DNA from: an uncultured Cyclobacteriaceae bacterium
GTDB lineage: Bacteria > Bacteroidota > Bacteroidia > Cytophagales > Cyclobacteriaceae
Reading direction: 5' to 3'
DNA: 64,000 nt
NCBI GenBank assembly: GCA_947492745.1
Contig: CANLOE010000011.1
Location: forward strand, 1-64,000
Positions 53,216-61,929 of this stretch are shown here, one piece after another; the first letter of the stretch is position 1, and every line of letters begins with the position of its first letter. The notes under the pieces are model-generated. The model saw only the letters and a list, made by a program, of their open reading frames with translations. It made no database searches and was not told the DNA's origin. The translations under genes and the position numbers were made by a program.

Positions 53216-54310
53216 GTGTACTATATGAGGTTAATCGATGATGCAAATGTAATTATTTAAAATAAAAAAATCGCAGTTATACATGGTTGGGTTGAGGGTG
53301 TACTGTAAAATTTTGTCCATTGTTTTGCTTTTATCAAGACGCTTCGAATTTCAAAAAATGTTCAGCTAATGCTTGGTCAAATTATTATCCTGCTCACAGG
53401 GTGGTGGTGACCGCTGCACAAAATGACTATCAATACAAAAAAAACAGAAAGCGTAAGGATAGATGACTCAATATATCATTTTCTTATGGAAGCATAAGAG
53501 ACTGCATTAAAATGTTTGTTTTTATTTTCAGGGGTGTTTTTTTCATGAAGTTCATGCGGAATCCATATTGGGAATAGTTCATCTCAAACTTTTGCTTTCT
53601 TCATCATGCTCGTTACTTGTGTGTACTTCTTTTGGTGTATAATATCAATGAAATCCCCACTGATAGCGCTGCTATTTTTGTCCATGGCTCACGCGGCTGG
53701 CCGGGTCCCTTCACTGGCTAAACCCTCAGGACATTTTCTAAATGTTCGCTCCCACTCAAAATAAGTGATCAGAAATACTTAAAATAGCTCCAAAACAGTC
53801 TCTAAAACAACTGCTTGGGGGATGAATGCCGTTATACAGCTACAGTTCTTCCGAATTATTTTTGGAATGTCAGATTATTTTAAGAAGTTGTAGTCTAGTT
53901 CAATATTTGACGAAGGAACTTAAGACGAATAACAAAAACATCATGCAATCTATCAACTTTTTGCTATTTGATTGATTTTATTCATCTTCTACAATGATAT
54001 TTATCCAAGTCCAAACTAATTTTTAGTTAAGCGGTTAATTTATTATTAACTCATAAATCAATGAAAGTTTGAAATTTGAAGAATTGATTCTTAATTTTAT
54101 TTCGTAAAACAAAGATTATTAAGAGTTTATGATCTTTTTTTTGGTATTTCTCGGAAAAGGATGCTATCTTGTGTGATTAGGTTTGATTTCTTGAAGGAGG
54201 TTCCGATTACATACCTGATAGTGGTAATCGGTTGAAGTTCACTTTGTACTGTAACGTAAGGAAGTGATTATTATATAATGAATGGAAATAGGAAGTAATT
54301 AAAATCAGAA
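53216..54310. other. Long gene-free stretch with an R4 repeat
   Basis: About 1.1 kb between divergent genes. It contains one complete R4 repeat (53591-53807). 53216-53590 and 53808-54310 are AT-rich without coding signal; the latter must hold the promoter of the PorE-like gene at 54311. Confidence 0.6.
53591..53807 (-). repeat. R4 repeat, continuous copy (about 217 bp)
   Basis: On the minus strand it reads TTAGAGACTGTTTTG at 53807, then GTCCTGAGGGTTTAGCCAGTGAAGG, CGGCCAGCCGCGTGAGCC, a central hairpin (GATAGC-GCT-GCTATT on the plus strand, 53662-53676), and ends GAGCATGATGAAGAAAGC. It is strongly similar to 56923-57120, including ATGGACAAAAATAGCAGCGC. Confidence 0.8.
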
Positions 54311-56110
54311 ATGATGTTCAAATACAACAAGCTAACAGTTTTTTTCCTGTTGTCTCTAGTAGTGTTGGTGCATGAAGTCAATGCACAGGGTAGCGGGAAC
54401 AATAATAATAATTCTCTTTCTGTCTATAGGGTACAGACTGAATCGGCCAAGGAGGTAGACGAGACGAGAGTAAAGGCTGCGGAACTCTACCCTACAAACG
54501 TAGAGGTGAACTTCAAAGCAGGCGAGGCATTGCTCAAAACTGTGAACAAAGGCCGAGCGGCCAAGTACTTTCTAAGAGTACTTGACAATGATCCCGATTA
54601 CAAATTCAATACAATGTTCCTCATAGGACTTAGTTATCAGTATGGATTGGAATTCGACAAGGCTCTTGTCTATTTTATGGCCTATAGAAGAAAGCTCTTC
54701 GAAAAAGGGGGCAACAAAGCTGTTGGTAGTGAAGAAATGATTGAAGTAAACCGTAAAATCTATGAGTGTGAAAACGCTAAGGAATTTACGGCAAATCCTA
54801 AGGATTATCAGATAATCAATATCGGCCCCAGTATAAATACGGAGTGGGAAGAGTATGCCCCCGTACTCAATGCCGATGAAACACAATTGGTTTTTACGGC
54901 CAGAAAGATACATGATAATACCAATAAGAATCTCGGCGATGACAACAAGCCCTATGAGGATATCTATATCGCGGAGAAAATCAACGGCCACTGGACGAAG
55001 GCAAAAAACATTGGTAGCGTCATCAATACCTCCTTTAATGATTCGAACTTGGCACTCTCAGCAGATGGTTCTCAACTATTTATTTATAAAGATGCCAATA
55101 ATGGTGATATCTATGTTTCTGAGTTGAGAAAGGATGGTACTTGGACCAACCCTTCCCCGTTGGGTTCCAATATCAATTCCAGTTTTTCTGAAAATTCCGT
55201 TTCTCTTTCTCCCGATGGCTTTACTTTGTTCTTTTCTAGTGATAGACCGGGAGGAGAAGGCGATGAGAGAAATCTGGATATCTATTATTCAATGAAGTAT
55301 GCCAATGGTCAGTGGGGTAAAGCGGTCAACCTAGGAAACACTATCAATACAGGTGCCGATGATAATGCCCCCTTTCTCGATTATGATGGAAAGACACTTT
55401 ATTTTTCCTCGAAAGGAAGAGAAGGTATGGGAGGATTCGATATTTATAAATCAGTATACGATAGCGCAACTGAAAAATGGGGCGCTCCTAAGAACCTAGG
55501 TTATCCCATCAATACGCCAGGTGATGACATACACTTTGTAAGTACCAAAGATGGTAAAAGGGGATATTATGCTTCTGCAAAGGCAAGTGGCTATGGTCGA
55601 GCGGATATCTATATGGTAACTATAGATGAAACGGTGTCCAAGGAGAGATATAAAGATAAGGACAAGGATGGTCTATTCGATTATGAAGATAAATGCCCTG
55701 AACTCTATGGTACTCCGGAGAATAATGGCTGTCCAGCGCTGGGGGATACAGATCAGGCAGTAGTCTCGACAGCATTTTCAAGCCTTGAATTTGAGACAGG
55801 AAGCTCTGTCATCAAAAACAGGTCATATCAGTCCCTTGACGGCTTGGCTAGACTGTTAGGGTCAAAAAAAGATTGGAAGTTGTTGGTTGAAGGGCACACG
55901 GATAATGTGGGTAAACCAGATGATAATCTGTCACTTTCCGAGAAGAGAGCACAGACTGTTGTTGATTACCTAACTTCTAGGGGGGTAGCTAAAGACCGCT
56001 TTTTAGTATACGGTTACGGCCAAGAGAAACCTATCATGGATAATGATTCTTCTTACGGTCGTCAAAAGAACAGACGGGTAGAGATGACAGTACTAACATC
56101 GGGTAAGTAA
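54311..56110 (+). CDS. PorE-like TPR/propeller protein with TSP3-OmpA tail
   Basis: This 599-residue protein has a signal peptide ending VNAQGSG (about 26). TPR-like helices span about 35-150, and a PD40 (WD40-type) beta-propeller about 170-435 (YAPVLNADETQLVFTARK; SLSPDGFTLFFSSDRPGG; GRADIYMVTID). One thrombospondin type 3 repeat lies at about 455-480, and an OmpA C-terminal domain at about 490-598 (LLVEGHTDNVG, NRRVEMTV). Up to residue 435 it parallels the PorE gene at 58096. After that it resembles the TSP3/OmpA protein at 15819, and the carboxypeptidase-regulatory-like domain of PorE is missing. It is likely periplasmic and bound to peptidoglycan. Confidence 0.88.
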   Translation: MMFKYNKLTVFFLLSLVVLVHEVNAQGSGNNNNNSLSVYRVQTESAKEVDETRVKAAELYPTNVEVNFKAGEALLKTVNKGRAAKYFLRVLDNDPDYKFNTMFLIGLSYQYGLEFDKALVYFMAYRRKLFEKGGNKAVGSEEMIEVNRKIYECENAKEFTANPKDYQIINIGPSINTEWEEYAPVLNADETQLVFTARKIHDNTNKNLGDDNKPYEDIYIAEKINGHWTKAKNIGSVINTSFNDSNLALSADGSQLFIYKDANNGDIYVSELRKDGTWTNPSPLGSNINSSFSENSVSLSPDGFTLFFSSDRPGGEGDERNLDIYYSMKYANGQWGKAVNLGNTINTGADDNAPFLDYDGKTLYFSSKGREGMGGFDIYKSVYDSATEKWGAPKNLGYPINTPGDDIHFVSTKDGKRGYYASAKASGYGRADIYMVTIDETVSKERYKDKDKDGLFDYEDKCPELYGTPENNGCPALGDTDQAVVSTAFSSLEFETGSSVIKNRSYQSLDGLARLLGSKKDWKLLVEGHTDNVGKPDDNLSLSEKRAQTVVDYLTSRGVAKDRFLVYGYGQEKPIMDNDSSYGRQKNRRVEMTVLTSGK

Positions 56111-56146
56111 ATCATTGAATCTGTTCACCATCAAACCATGGACAAA

Positions 56147-56173
56147 TAAAAAAACCGCTCTAAAGCGGTTTTT
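56147..56173 (+). terminator. Rho-independent terminator after the PorE-like gene
   Basis: The stem AAAAACCGCT/AGCGGTTTTT has a CTAA loop and is followed by a T-run (TTTTTTTATTTG). It is about 40 nt after the stop. The A-run before the stem makes it potentially bidirectional. Confidence 0.88.
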
Positions 56174-56456
56174 TTATTTGTTTCGCTGTATTAATAGCCA
56201 GTAAGGCAGTGCAGGGTGATACATCCAGTACTTGATATGAATTTCCCCTTTGATGAAACGGGTCTGTCAGCGGCTGAAGTACCCAAGAGAAAGTGAATAG
56301 GGAAATAGCCCTGAGAAGCTTTATATGTAAATAGAGCATCTTGTACATTGGTGAAATGGTCAACGGTAATGCTTCTAAGGACATAGTTCTATCCAGAAAA
56401 ACACCTTGTCCCAAATCAACTGTACTTGAGTACATAAAAACAGTATTCGACTGTTA

Positions 56457-56592
56457 TTAACCCAAGCTTTGCGTTAAAATTTTATTATGAGGGCTTGGGG
56501 TGCAGTAAATCTGTAAGTTTTCTTGGGTTCAGTGTAGTGCCGCTGCGGTCAATTCAAAAAATCGCGTACATTTCACTGATTTGAAGCTATTA
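56457..56592 (+). repeat. R1 repeat, diverged copy
   Basis: It starts TTAACCCAAGCTTTGCGTT and contains the R1 pattern through TTCAAAAAATCGCG and CTGATTTGAAGCTATTATAG. The core is eroded (GTAGTGCCGCTGCGG). It joins directly to the following R2, the same R1-R2 order as at 18595. Confidence 0.6.
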
Positions 56593-56889
56593 TAGCCCCA
56601 AAATGATCAATAACCTACCTATTACGGGCATAAATTGCTTCAAGATGAGCGGTTTTACGCTGCGCAGGTTTTATACAAACTTAGCTTTTAACTATCGCCT
56701 ATCTTCCTGTTCATTTTGCTTCACTCTGCGTTGACAATCCTCGCGATAGCGCTGCTATCCCTGCGGTTATCGCCTTGATTGAAACCAAAATGACCCGCGC
56801 AATCTTATACGACATTTAAAACCCAAATTTGTTTTACACCTTATTGTACTTTATGCCCTCACCACGAAATCCTATTGATCAATTTGAGA
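56593..56889 (+). repeat. R2 repeat carrying an R3 insert
   Basis: It starts TAGCCCCAAAATGATCAATAAC and ends CGAAATCCTATTGATC followed by AATTTGAG. Excluding the insert, it aligns with the R2 at 18768. The insert is at a different position from that in the R2 at 24595. Confidence 0.72.
56673..56831 (+). repeat. R3 repeat inserted in R2 (159 bp, TTTT on both sides)
   Basis: It is nearly identical to 24636-24793. Both start ATACAAACTTAGCTTTTAA and end TTTAAAACCCAAATTTG, and share CACTCTGCGTTGAC and the hairpin GATAGC-GCT-GCTATC (56745-56759). TTTT lies directly before (56669-56672) and after (56832-56835). Confidence 0.82.
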
Positions 56890-56922
56890 TAAAGGGGCTA
56901 ATGTATAATGTATAAACCGCTT

Positions 56923-57120
56923 TTAGGGACTGTCTTGACAGTTATTATTTTAGAAATTGTTGCCGTTTTTCTGGAGAGGTACGAGTGCGGGAATAATGTC
57001 CTTAGAATTTAGCCAGTGAAGGGGGCATCGGCCAGCCGCGTGAGCCATGGACAAAAATAGCAGCGCTATCTGCGAAAATTTCAACGAAATCATGTGCTGA
57101 AAGATTACACAAGAAATGAA
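56923..57120 (+). repeat. R4 repeat, continuous copy
   Basis: It starts TTAGGGACTGTCTTGACAG, continues GGTACGAGTGCGGGAATAATGTCC without interruption, then CGGCCAGCCGCGTGAGCCATGG, a hairpin AATAGC-AGC-GCTATC (57056-57070), and an AT-rich tail near 57120. It serves as the reference for the interrupted copies at 18531 and 24460. Confidence 0.75.
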
Positions 57121-57177
57121 AAGAGATGCAGTATAAAACACTCTCTTGATCAATAATGTACTGCAATAAAGACTGCC

Positions 57178-57783
57178 TTATTCATTTTTAACTGTTTGAT
57201 ACACAGAATCAATATAGCCGAGTATCTCTGTTTTTCCGATGGCCTTCACAGCGGACGAAAGAAAGTAAGGAGGTAACTCTTCCCATGTCCCCAGAAGTGT
57301 GCTTTTCCATGTATTGATCACCTCTTCGGATTTCTCTTCTTTTTGCTTATCGGCTTTGGTAAAGATGATGGCAAAGGGAATCCCCTTTTCGCCCAGCCAG
57401 TTGATAAATTCCACATCTACTCTCTGAGGTTCCAAGCGCACATCAATCAATACGAATACGCAACTGAGGTTTTGTCTTTGGGTAAGGTAATCTCTCGTCA
57501 TCTTTACCCACTTGGCTTTTAGTGTTTTACTTACCTTTGCCCACCCATAGCCGGGTAAATCGACCAAATACCAAGCCTTATTGATGATAAAGTGGTTGAT
57601 GAGCTGAGTCTTACCCGGAGTAGAAGATGTCTTTGCCAGTTTTTTATGCTGTGCCAGCATGTTGATCAAGGAAGATTTTCCAACGTTGGACCGACCGATG
57701 AACGCAAATTCAGGGAGCGTGGTACGAGGGCATTTTTTGAAGTCCGTATTACTTTCTACGAACTGTGCTTCTTTGATAATCAT
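57178..57783 (-). CDS. engB: Ribosome biogenesis GTPase EngB (YsxC/YihA)
   Basis: This 201-residue essential GTPase takes part in 50S ribosomal subunit assembly. G1 is GRSNVGKSSLIN (about 32), G2 the TPGKTQ region, G3 DLPGYGWAKV, G4 TKADK, G5 SSAVKAIG. All are intact and the length is typical. The gene is divergent from the PorE gene (312 bp between starts). The R4 repeat ends within about 60 bp of its stop. Confidence 0.97.
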   Translation of the reverse strand: MIIKEAQFVESNTDFKKCPRTTLPEFAFIGRSNVGKSSLINMLAQHKKLAKTSSTPGKTQLINHFIINKAWYLVDLPGYGWAKVSKTLKAKWVKMTRDYLTQRQNLSCVFVLIDVRLEPQRVDVEFINWLGEKGIPFAIIFTKADKQKEEKSEEVINTWKSTLLGTWEELPPYFLSSAVKAIGKTEILGYIDSVYQTVKNE

Positions 57784-58095
57784 ATGCTTGATATTTAGGA
57801 GGAAAAAGTCGCAATTAGCCGATTAGTTATAATTCTATTGATTTTTCAGATGAAAAATGAGGCTCTATCCCCCCTTAAATAAAAATAAAATCAAGTATTA
57901 TTGTTTTTGACCTATTTTTTTTATAAAATTTCACTATAATAGCATTTGGTGATTACTGTATTGCTACAAATTTAAGATTTAATAAATATTTTTCCATTTA
58001 AATTATAAATAGGTTTGAATCTCGCTTGAAGAAGCTTTGCAGTTCATATGTTTATTTTTTTATACTTTATTTTTTAAAGTAAAGACCTTTTAGTG
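57784..58095. other. Divergent AT-rich promoter region
   Basis: A 312-bp, very AT-rich region lies between engB and the PorE gene. It must contain both promoters; several T-rich blocks make exact -33/-7 boxes uncertain. No repeats or RNA genes are visible. Confidence 0.5.
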
Positions 58096-60315
58096 ATGTT
58101 CAGGATTAATGTATTACTTTTTTTTATAGTCCTATTTGCTTATCCCAATTTTTATGAAGTATATGCTCAAGGGGGCAGTGAAGATGATAAGGCTACGGCT
58201 GCTTCCTATCTAGAGCAGGCAGAACTGATTATGGAGAGTACTCAGGCTTTGGATGATGCAAGGGATATCTACGCTCTGGCAGCAGAGCTGGATCCGGAAA
58301 ATGTAGTGGCCAATTATAAAGCCGGTGATGCTTTTCTGCAGACCATCAACAAAGACAGAGCGGCACAGTACTTCGAAAAGGTTTTGGAAAAAGACCCCGA
58401 CTATAGATTTAATATTATGTACCTTATCGGTAGGAGCTATCACTATGGTATGGAATTCGAAAAAGCCTTGGACTACTACCTTAGATATAGGAAAAAGCTA
58501 TTGGATCAGGATGGATATAGAGGGAGGGACAAAACACAACTTGTAGAGGTGAACAGACGAATATACGAATGCGAAAATGCGCGCGAATTTATAGCGAACC
58601 CCGCACATTACTCAATAGTCAACATCGGATCGGAAATCAATTCCCCTTGGGAGGACTATGCTCCTGTACTGAATGAAGACGAAACACAGATAGTGTTTAC
58701 AACTAGAAGACAGGATAAAAACCTCAATGAGAATGTGGCCATTGATAACAAACCCTATGAAGACATCTTTATCGCCACTAAAAATGGAGACCGCTGGTCC
58801 TATGCCGATAATATCGGTGAAGTGATCAATACCGAGTTTCATGATTCCAATCTGGCACTCTCCGCCGATGGTAAGCAACTCTTTATTTACAAAGATGATG
58901 AAAATGGTAATATCTATACTTCTGAAAAAAACGAGGACGGTACATGGACCTACCCCGAATCTTTAGGAGAAAGCATCAACTCCACCTACTCTGAAAATTC
59001 CGTGGCACTATCTCCGAATGGGAAATTACTGTTTTTCTCCAGTGACCGACCGGGCGGAATGGGTGAAGAGGGGACGCTGGACCTGTACGTTTCCGAAAAG
59101 GATGCCACAGGGGATTGGGGACGGGCCAAGAACCTAGGCCCCGTCATCAATACAGAATACGATGATGATAGTCCTTTTTTGGATTATGATGGAATGACAC
59201 TGTACTTCAGTAGTAAAGGAAGAAAAGGGATGGGGGGCTATGACATCTTTAAGTCTACCTATGATAGCGCGAACCAAGAGTGGACAGACCCAATCAATAT
59301 GGGGTACCCCATCAACACCCCCGACAATGACATCTATTTTGTAAGTACTAAAGATGGAAAGCGAGGCTATTACTCCTCAGTAAGGGAAGACGGAGAGGGG
59401 TATACGGATATCTATATGGTCACCATACCCGATCTGGGTAATGGGCCCGATCAGTTAAGGACCGCAGGTGTGGATCCTTTAGGGGCTCAGCCCCAAGAAG
59501 GTGCCCTAATCGATCGCATCGATTCGGCAGCGGAAAACACGGGTCAACCCTCTACTACAGTTGCTGAAAATACGTCAAATACCAGTGATGAGTCTCCTGA
59601 TGGAGAAACAGTAGCCACTGAAGACAATATTTCTCAGGCTCGAACTCCGGAGTCGGACGGAGAAACGACCACGTCTCCACTGATTCCTGTAAAGCTTAAA
59701 GTAGTTGTAAACGCAGGAGATACCGGTGATAGAATGGAGGCTAAAGTCGGTGTCAGAAGTAAAGGAGACAATATCATAGCGCCTATGAAGCGCATCAGCA
59801 GTGGTATTTATGAATTTACACTGAGGAGCAATGTTGCAAAACAATATCAATTGTCAGTGGAGAAGAGTGGCTATATCTTTAGCAATACGATACTTGATAT
59901 TCCAGCGCCAACAACCTCGGCCCAAACCATAAAGCGGGATATAACCCTTAGGAAATTTGTCGTTGCCAGCAAGGGCACACTAAGGAATATCTATTTTGAA
60001 TTTGATAAAGCCGTATTTACTACAGAGTCTTATAATGAGCTGAACAAGCTTGAGAAAATGCTTTCGGAGAACAAGTCATTTTTCGTGGAGATAGGAGGGC
60101 ATACCGACAAAATCGGTGCTACTGATTATAATAAAGCATTGTCTCAAAGACGTGCCAATGCCGTTGTCGATTATCTGATCAATAAAGGAATCGATTCCAG
60201 GCGACTGTCAGCGGTAGGTTACGGTGCAGAACGCCCCTTGGTAAGTAATGATGACGAACTAGAAGGGAGAGAGTTCAATCGCCGTGTAGAGTTCACTATT
60301 CTTAAGGGCAAGTAG
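58096..60315 (+). CDS. porE: T9SS periplasmic protein PorE (TPR-propeller-CRD-OmpA)
   Basis: This 739-residue protein has the full PorE architecture described in Porphyromonas. A signal peptide ends VYAQGG (about 26). TPR helices span about 30-150, a PD40 propeller about 175-430 (YAPVLNEDETQIVFTTRR; VALSPNGKLLFFSSDRPGG), and a low-complexity Ser/Thr/Glu linker about 445-535. A carboxypeptidase-regulatory-like domain follows at about 540-630 (KLKVVVNAGD to ISSGIYEFTLRS), then an OmpA domain at about 640-739 (IGGHTDKIG, LSQRRANAV, NRRVEFTI). PorE tethers the T9SS ring complex to peptidoglycan. The start is ATG 58096. A paralogue lies 2 kb upstream. Confidence 0.87.
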   Translation: MFRINVLLFFIVLFAYPNFYEVYAQGGSEDDKATAASYLEQAELIMESTQALDDARDIYALAAELDPENVVANYKAGDAFLQTINKDRAAQYFEKVLEKDPDYRFNIMYLIGRSYHYGMEFEKALDYYLRYRKKLLDQDGYRGRDKTQLVEVNRRIYECENAREFIANPAHYSIVNIGSEINSPWEDYAPVLNEDETQIVFTTRRQDKNLNENVAIDNKPYEDIFIATKNGDRWSYADNIGEVINTEFHDSNLALSADGKQLFIYKDDENGNIYTSEKNEDGTWTYPESLGESINSTYSENSVALSPNGKLLFFSSDRPGGMGEEGTLDLYVSEKDATGDWGRAKNLGPVINTEYDDDSPFLDYDGMTLYFSSKGRKGMGGYDIFKSTYDSANQEWTDPINMGYPINTPDNDIYFVSTKDGKRGYYSSVREDGEGYTDIYMVTIPDLGNGPDQLRTAGVDPLGAQPQEGALIDRIDSAAENTGQPSTTVAENTSNTSDESPDGETVATEDNISQARTPESDGETTTSPLIPVKLKVVVNAGDTGDRMEAKVGVRSKGDNIIAPMKRISSGIYEFTLRSNVAKQYQLSVEKSGYIFSNTILDIPAPTTSAQTIKRDITLRKFVVASKGTLRNIYFEFDKAVFTTESYNELNKLEKMLSENKSFFVEIGGHTDKIGATDYNKALSQRRANAVVDYLINKGIDSRRLSAVGYGAERPLVSNDDELEGREFNRRVEFTILKGK

Positions 60316-60368
60316 GTCTTACCTCGAAAGACCACCTATTCTATAATTTGGGGTTAAGCCCCCTTTTT
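60314..60368 (+). terminator. Possible terminator after porE
   Basis: Two small hairpins follow the stop: GGTCTT/AAGACC (60315-60333), then GGGG/CCCC (60350-60361), which is followed by a T-run (CTTTTTATTG). The second is short but has the right shape for a weak terminator. Confidence 0.4.
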
Positions 60369-60478
60369 ATTGTTCTTCATTCTATTCTCTTTGTGAAAAA
60401 AAATAGAGATATTTGCAAATTGTTAATGCTCCAAGATAACTTTCCCACCATTATGAGGGTTAATGTAATAAAAAAAAT

Positions 60479-61201
60479 ATGGCGGTAGTACCTTACAAAG
60501 AGTTGAATGCAGGAAAGAAAAAGCAGGTTGCCGATATGTTCAACAATATCAGCAAACGCTATGATTTTTTAAATCATTTCCTGAGTCTGGGAATAGACAT
60601 CTTATGGCGTAAAAAAGCCATAAGAATGTTGGAGTCAGCTAAGCCCGGGCTAATACTGGATATAGCTACCGGCACGGGTGATTTCGCTATAGAGGCGCTG
60701 GCACTCAACCCTAAGAAAGTAATCGGTGTGGATATTTCCGAAGGAATGCTGGAGATGGGGCATCATAAAATCAAGAAAATGAAACTGGAGGATAAGATCC
60801 AATTGGAGCTGGGCGATTCCGAAAAGTTACTTTTTGAAGACAATAAGTTCGATGCGGTCATCGTTTCATTTGGTGTAAGGAATTTCGAAAACCTGGAAAG
60901 GGGAATCAGCGATATGTATAGGGTACTGAAGCCTGGGGGAAAAACGGTTATCGTTGAATTTTCCAAGCCGAAGAAATTTCCTTTCAAGCAGATTTATAAT
61001 TTTTACTTTAAATCTGTTTTGCCTATCATAGGGCGACTAATATCAAAGGACAGGGCTGCCTATACCTATTTACCCGAGTCGGTACAGAGCTTTCCTGACG
61101 GGAACAATTTCTTGAACATACTTACTGAGGTAGGTTTTAAAAAAGCCGAATGCAAACCACTAACTTTTGGAATAAGCTCCATCTACATCGCGGAAAAATA
61201 A
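60479..61201 (+). CDS. ubiE: Demethylmenaquinone methyltransferase (UbiE/MenG)
   Basis: This 240-residue SAM-dependent methyltransferase performs the last step of menaquinone synthesis. The SAM site is LDIATGTGDFAIEAL followed by GVDISEGMLEMG. The family marker RYDFLNHFLSLGIDILWRKKA near the N-terminus and RVLKPGGKTVIVEFSKP are intact. As Bacteroidota use menaquinone rather than ubiquinone, menaquinone is the expected product. Its end overlaps the porT start by 52 nt, a known pairing in this phylum. Confidence 0.95.
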   Translation: MAVVPYKELNAGKKKQVADMFNNISKRYDFLNHFLSLGIDILWRKKAIRMLESAKPGLILDIATGTGDFAIEALALNPKKVIGVDISEGMLEMGHHKIKKMKLEDKIQLELGDSEKLLFEDNKFDAVIVSFGVRNFENLERGISDMYRVLKPGGKTVIVEFSKPKKFPFKQIYNFYFKSVLPIIGRLISKDRAAYTYLPESVQSFPDGNNFLNILTEVGFKKAECKPLTFGISSIYIAEK

Positions 61202-61923
61202 CCTTTTTCTTATTATTGTTTTTTATTGTAACACCAGTATTGCTCCATGGGCAGAATATGAGGGTGCTACGTCCTAATATGAATAACCCCGATTACGATA
61301 AACGGTCGGTGCGTTATGGGTTTTCGATAGGGCGCCATACTTCGGCCTATCAGGTCCGTTATTCGGATAGGTTCGTTAACCCTCCATCAGACATAGAATT
61401 TGAAGAATTTTCGCTGGATTCGGCGAGTACCATACAGCCTTCATGGTCATCAGGTTTTTCACTTGGTTTCGTGTTAAATTTTAAAATGGCGGATTACCTG
61501 GATTTTAGGGTAATGCCCCAGTTCTCTTTTTATGAACACCAGCTGGAGTATAATTTCATTAACGGAACAACACTGACCAAACTGAAAGAGACCACAATGA
61601 TAGAGCTACCGCTCTTGCTAAAATACAAATCTGTCAGAAGGAACAATCATAGGGTCTATGTGGTAGGAGGTTTGCGAACAGGGTTCGAAGCCTCAGCTCA
61701 GGTCAGCGATAACAGTAAAAATACACTACCCATTAAAAGGTTTAATTTCTCCATTGATATAGGATTGGGTATCGATCAGTATTTTCCTCTTTTCAAGTTC
61801 TCTCCTGAACTGAGATTTTCCAGAGGACTTAGTAATGTACTCACTGATGATATCAATGATTTTACAGTGGGTCTGGATAAGTTAAATACCAATACAGTAT
61901 CCATCTTTCTATTGTTCGAATAG
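61150..61923 (+). CDS. porT: T9SS protein PorT/SprT
   Basis: This 257-residue outer-membrane protein has a signal peptide (residues about 17-35, ending LLHGQ) and an eight-stranded-barrel pattern after it (VRYGFSIGRHTSAYQVRYSD; LGFVLNFKMADYLDFRVMPQFSFYEHQLEY; SPELRFSRGLSNVL). PorT is required for T9SS function; its exact step is not settled. I kept ATG 61150, which lies inside ubiE, since later starts lose the signal peptide. This implies translational coupling. The dehydrogenase gene follows after 6 nt. Confidence 0.92.
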   Translation: MQTTNFWNKLHLHRGKITFFLLLFFIVTPVLLHGQNMRVLRPNMNNPDYDKRSVRYGFSIGRHTSAYQVRYSDRFVNPPSDIEFEEFSLDSASTIQPSWSSGFSLGFVLNFKMADYLDFRVMPQFSFYEHQLEYNFINGTTLTKLKETTMIELPLLLKYKSVRRNNHRVYVVGGLRTGFEASAQVSDNSKNTLPIKRFNFSIDIGLGIDQYFPLFKFSPELRFSRGLSNVLTDDINDFTVGLDKLNTNTVSIFLLFE

Positions 61924-61929
61924 TCCATT

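Larger units (their letters stand above)
56111..57177. other. Gene-free stretch with a repeat cluster
   Basis: About 1.07 kb between convergent genes. It holds a terminator (56147-56173), about 280 bp with no visible signal, then R1 (56457), R2 with an R3 insert (56593-56889) and R4 (56923-57120), almost end to end. Confidence 0.65.

Noticed and set aside
56160-56435. 91-residue minus-strand open frame next to a terminator
   Set aside because: It ends within the terminator hairpin, has no recognisable motif, and the surrounding DNA looks non-coding.
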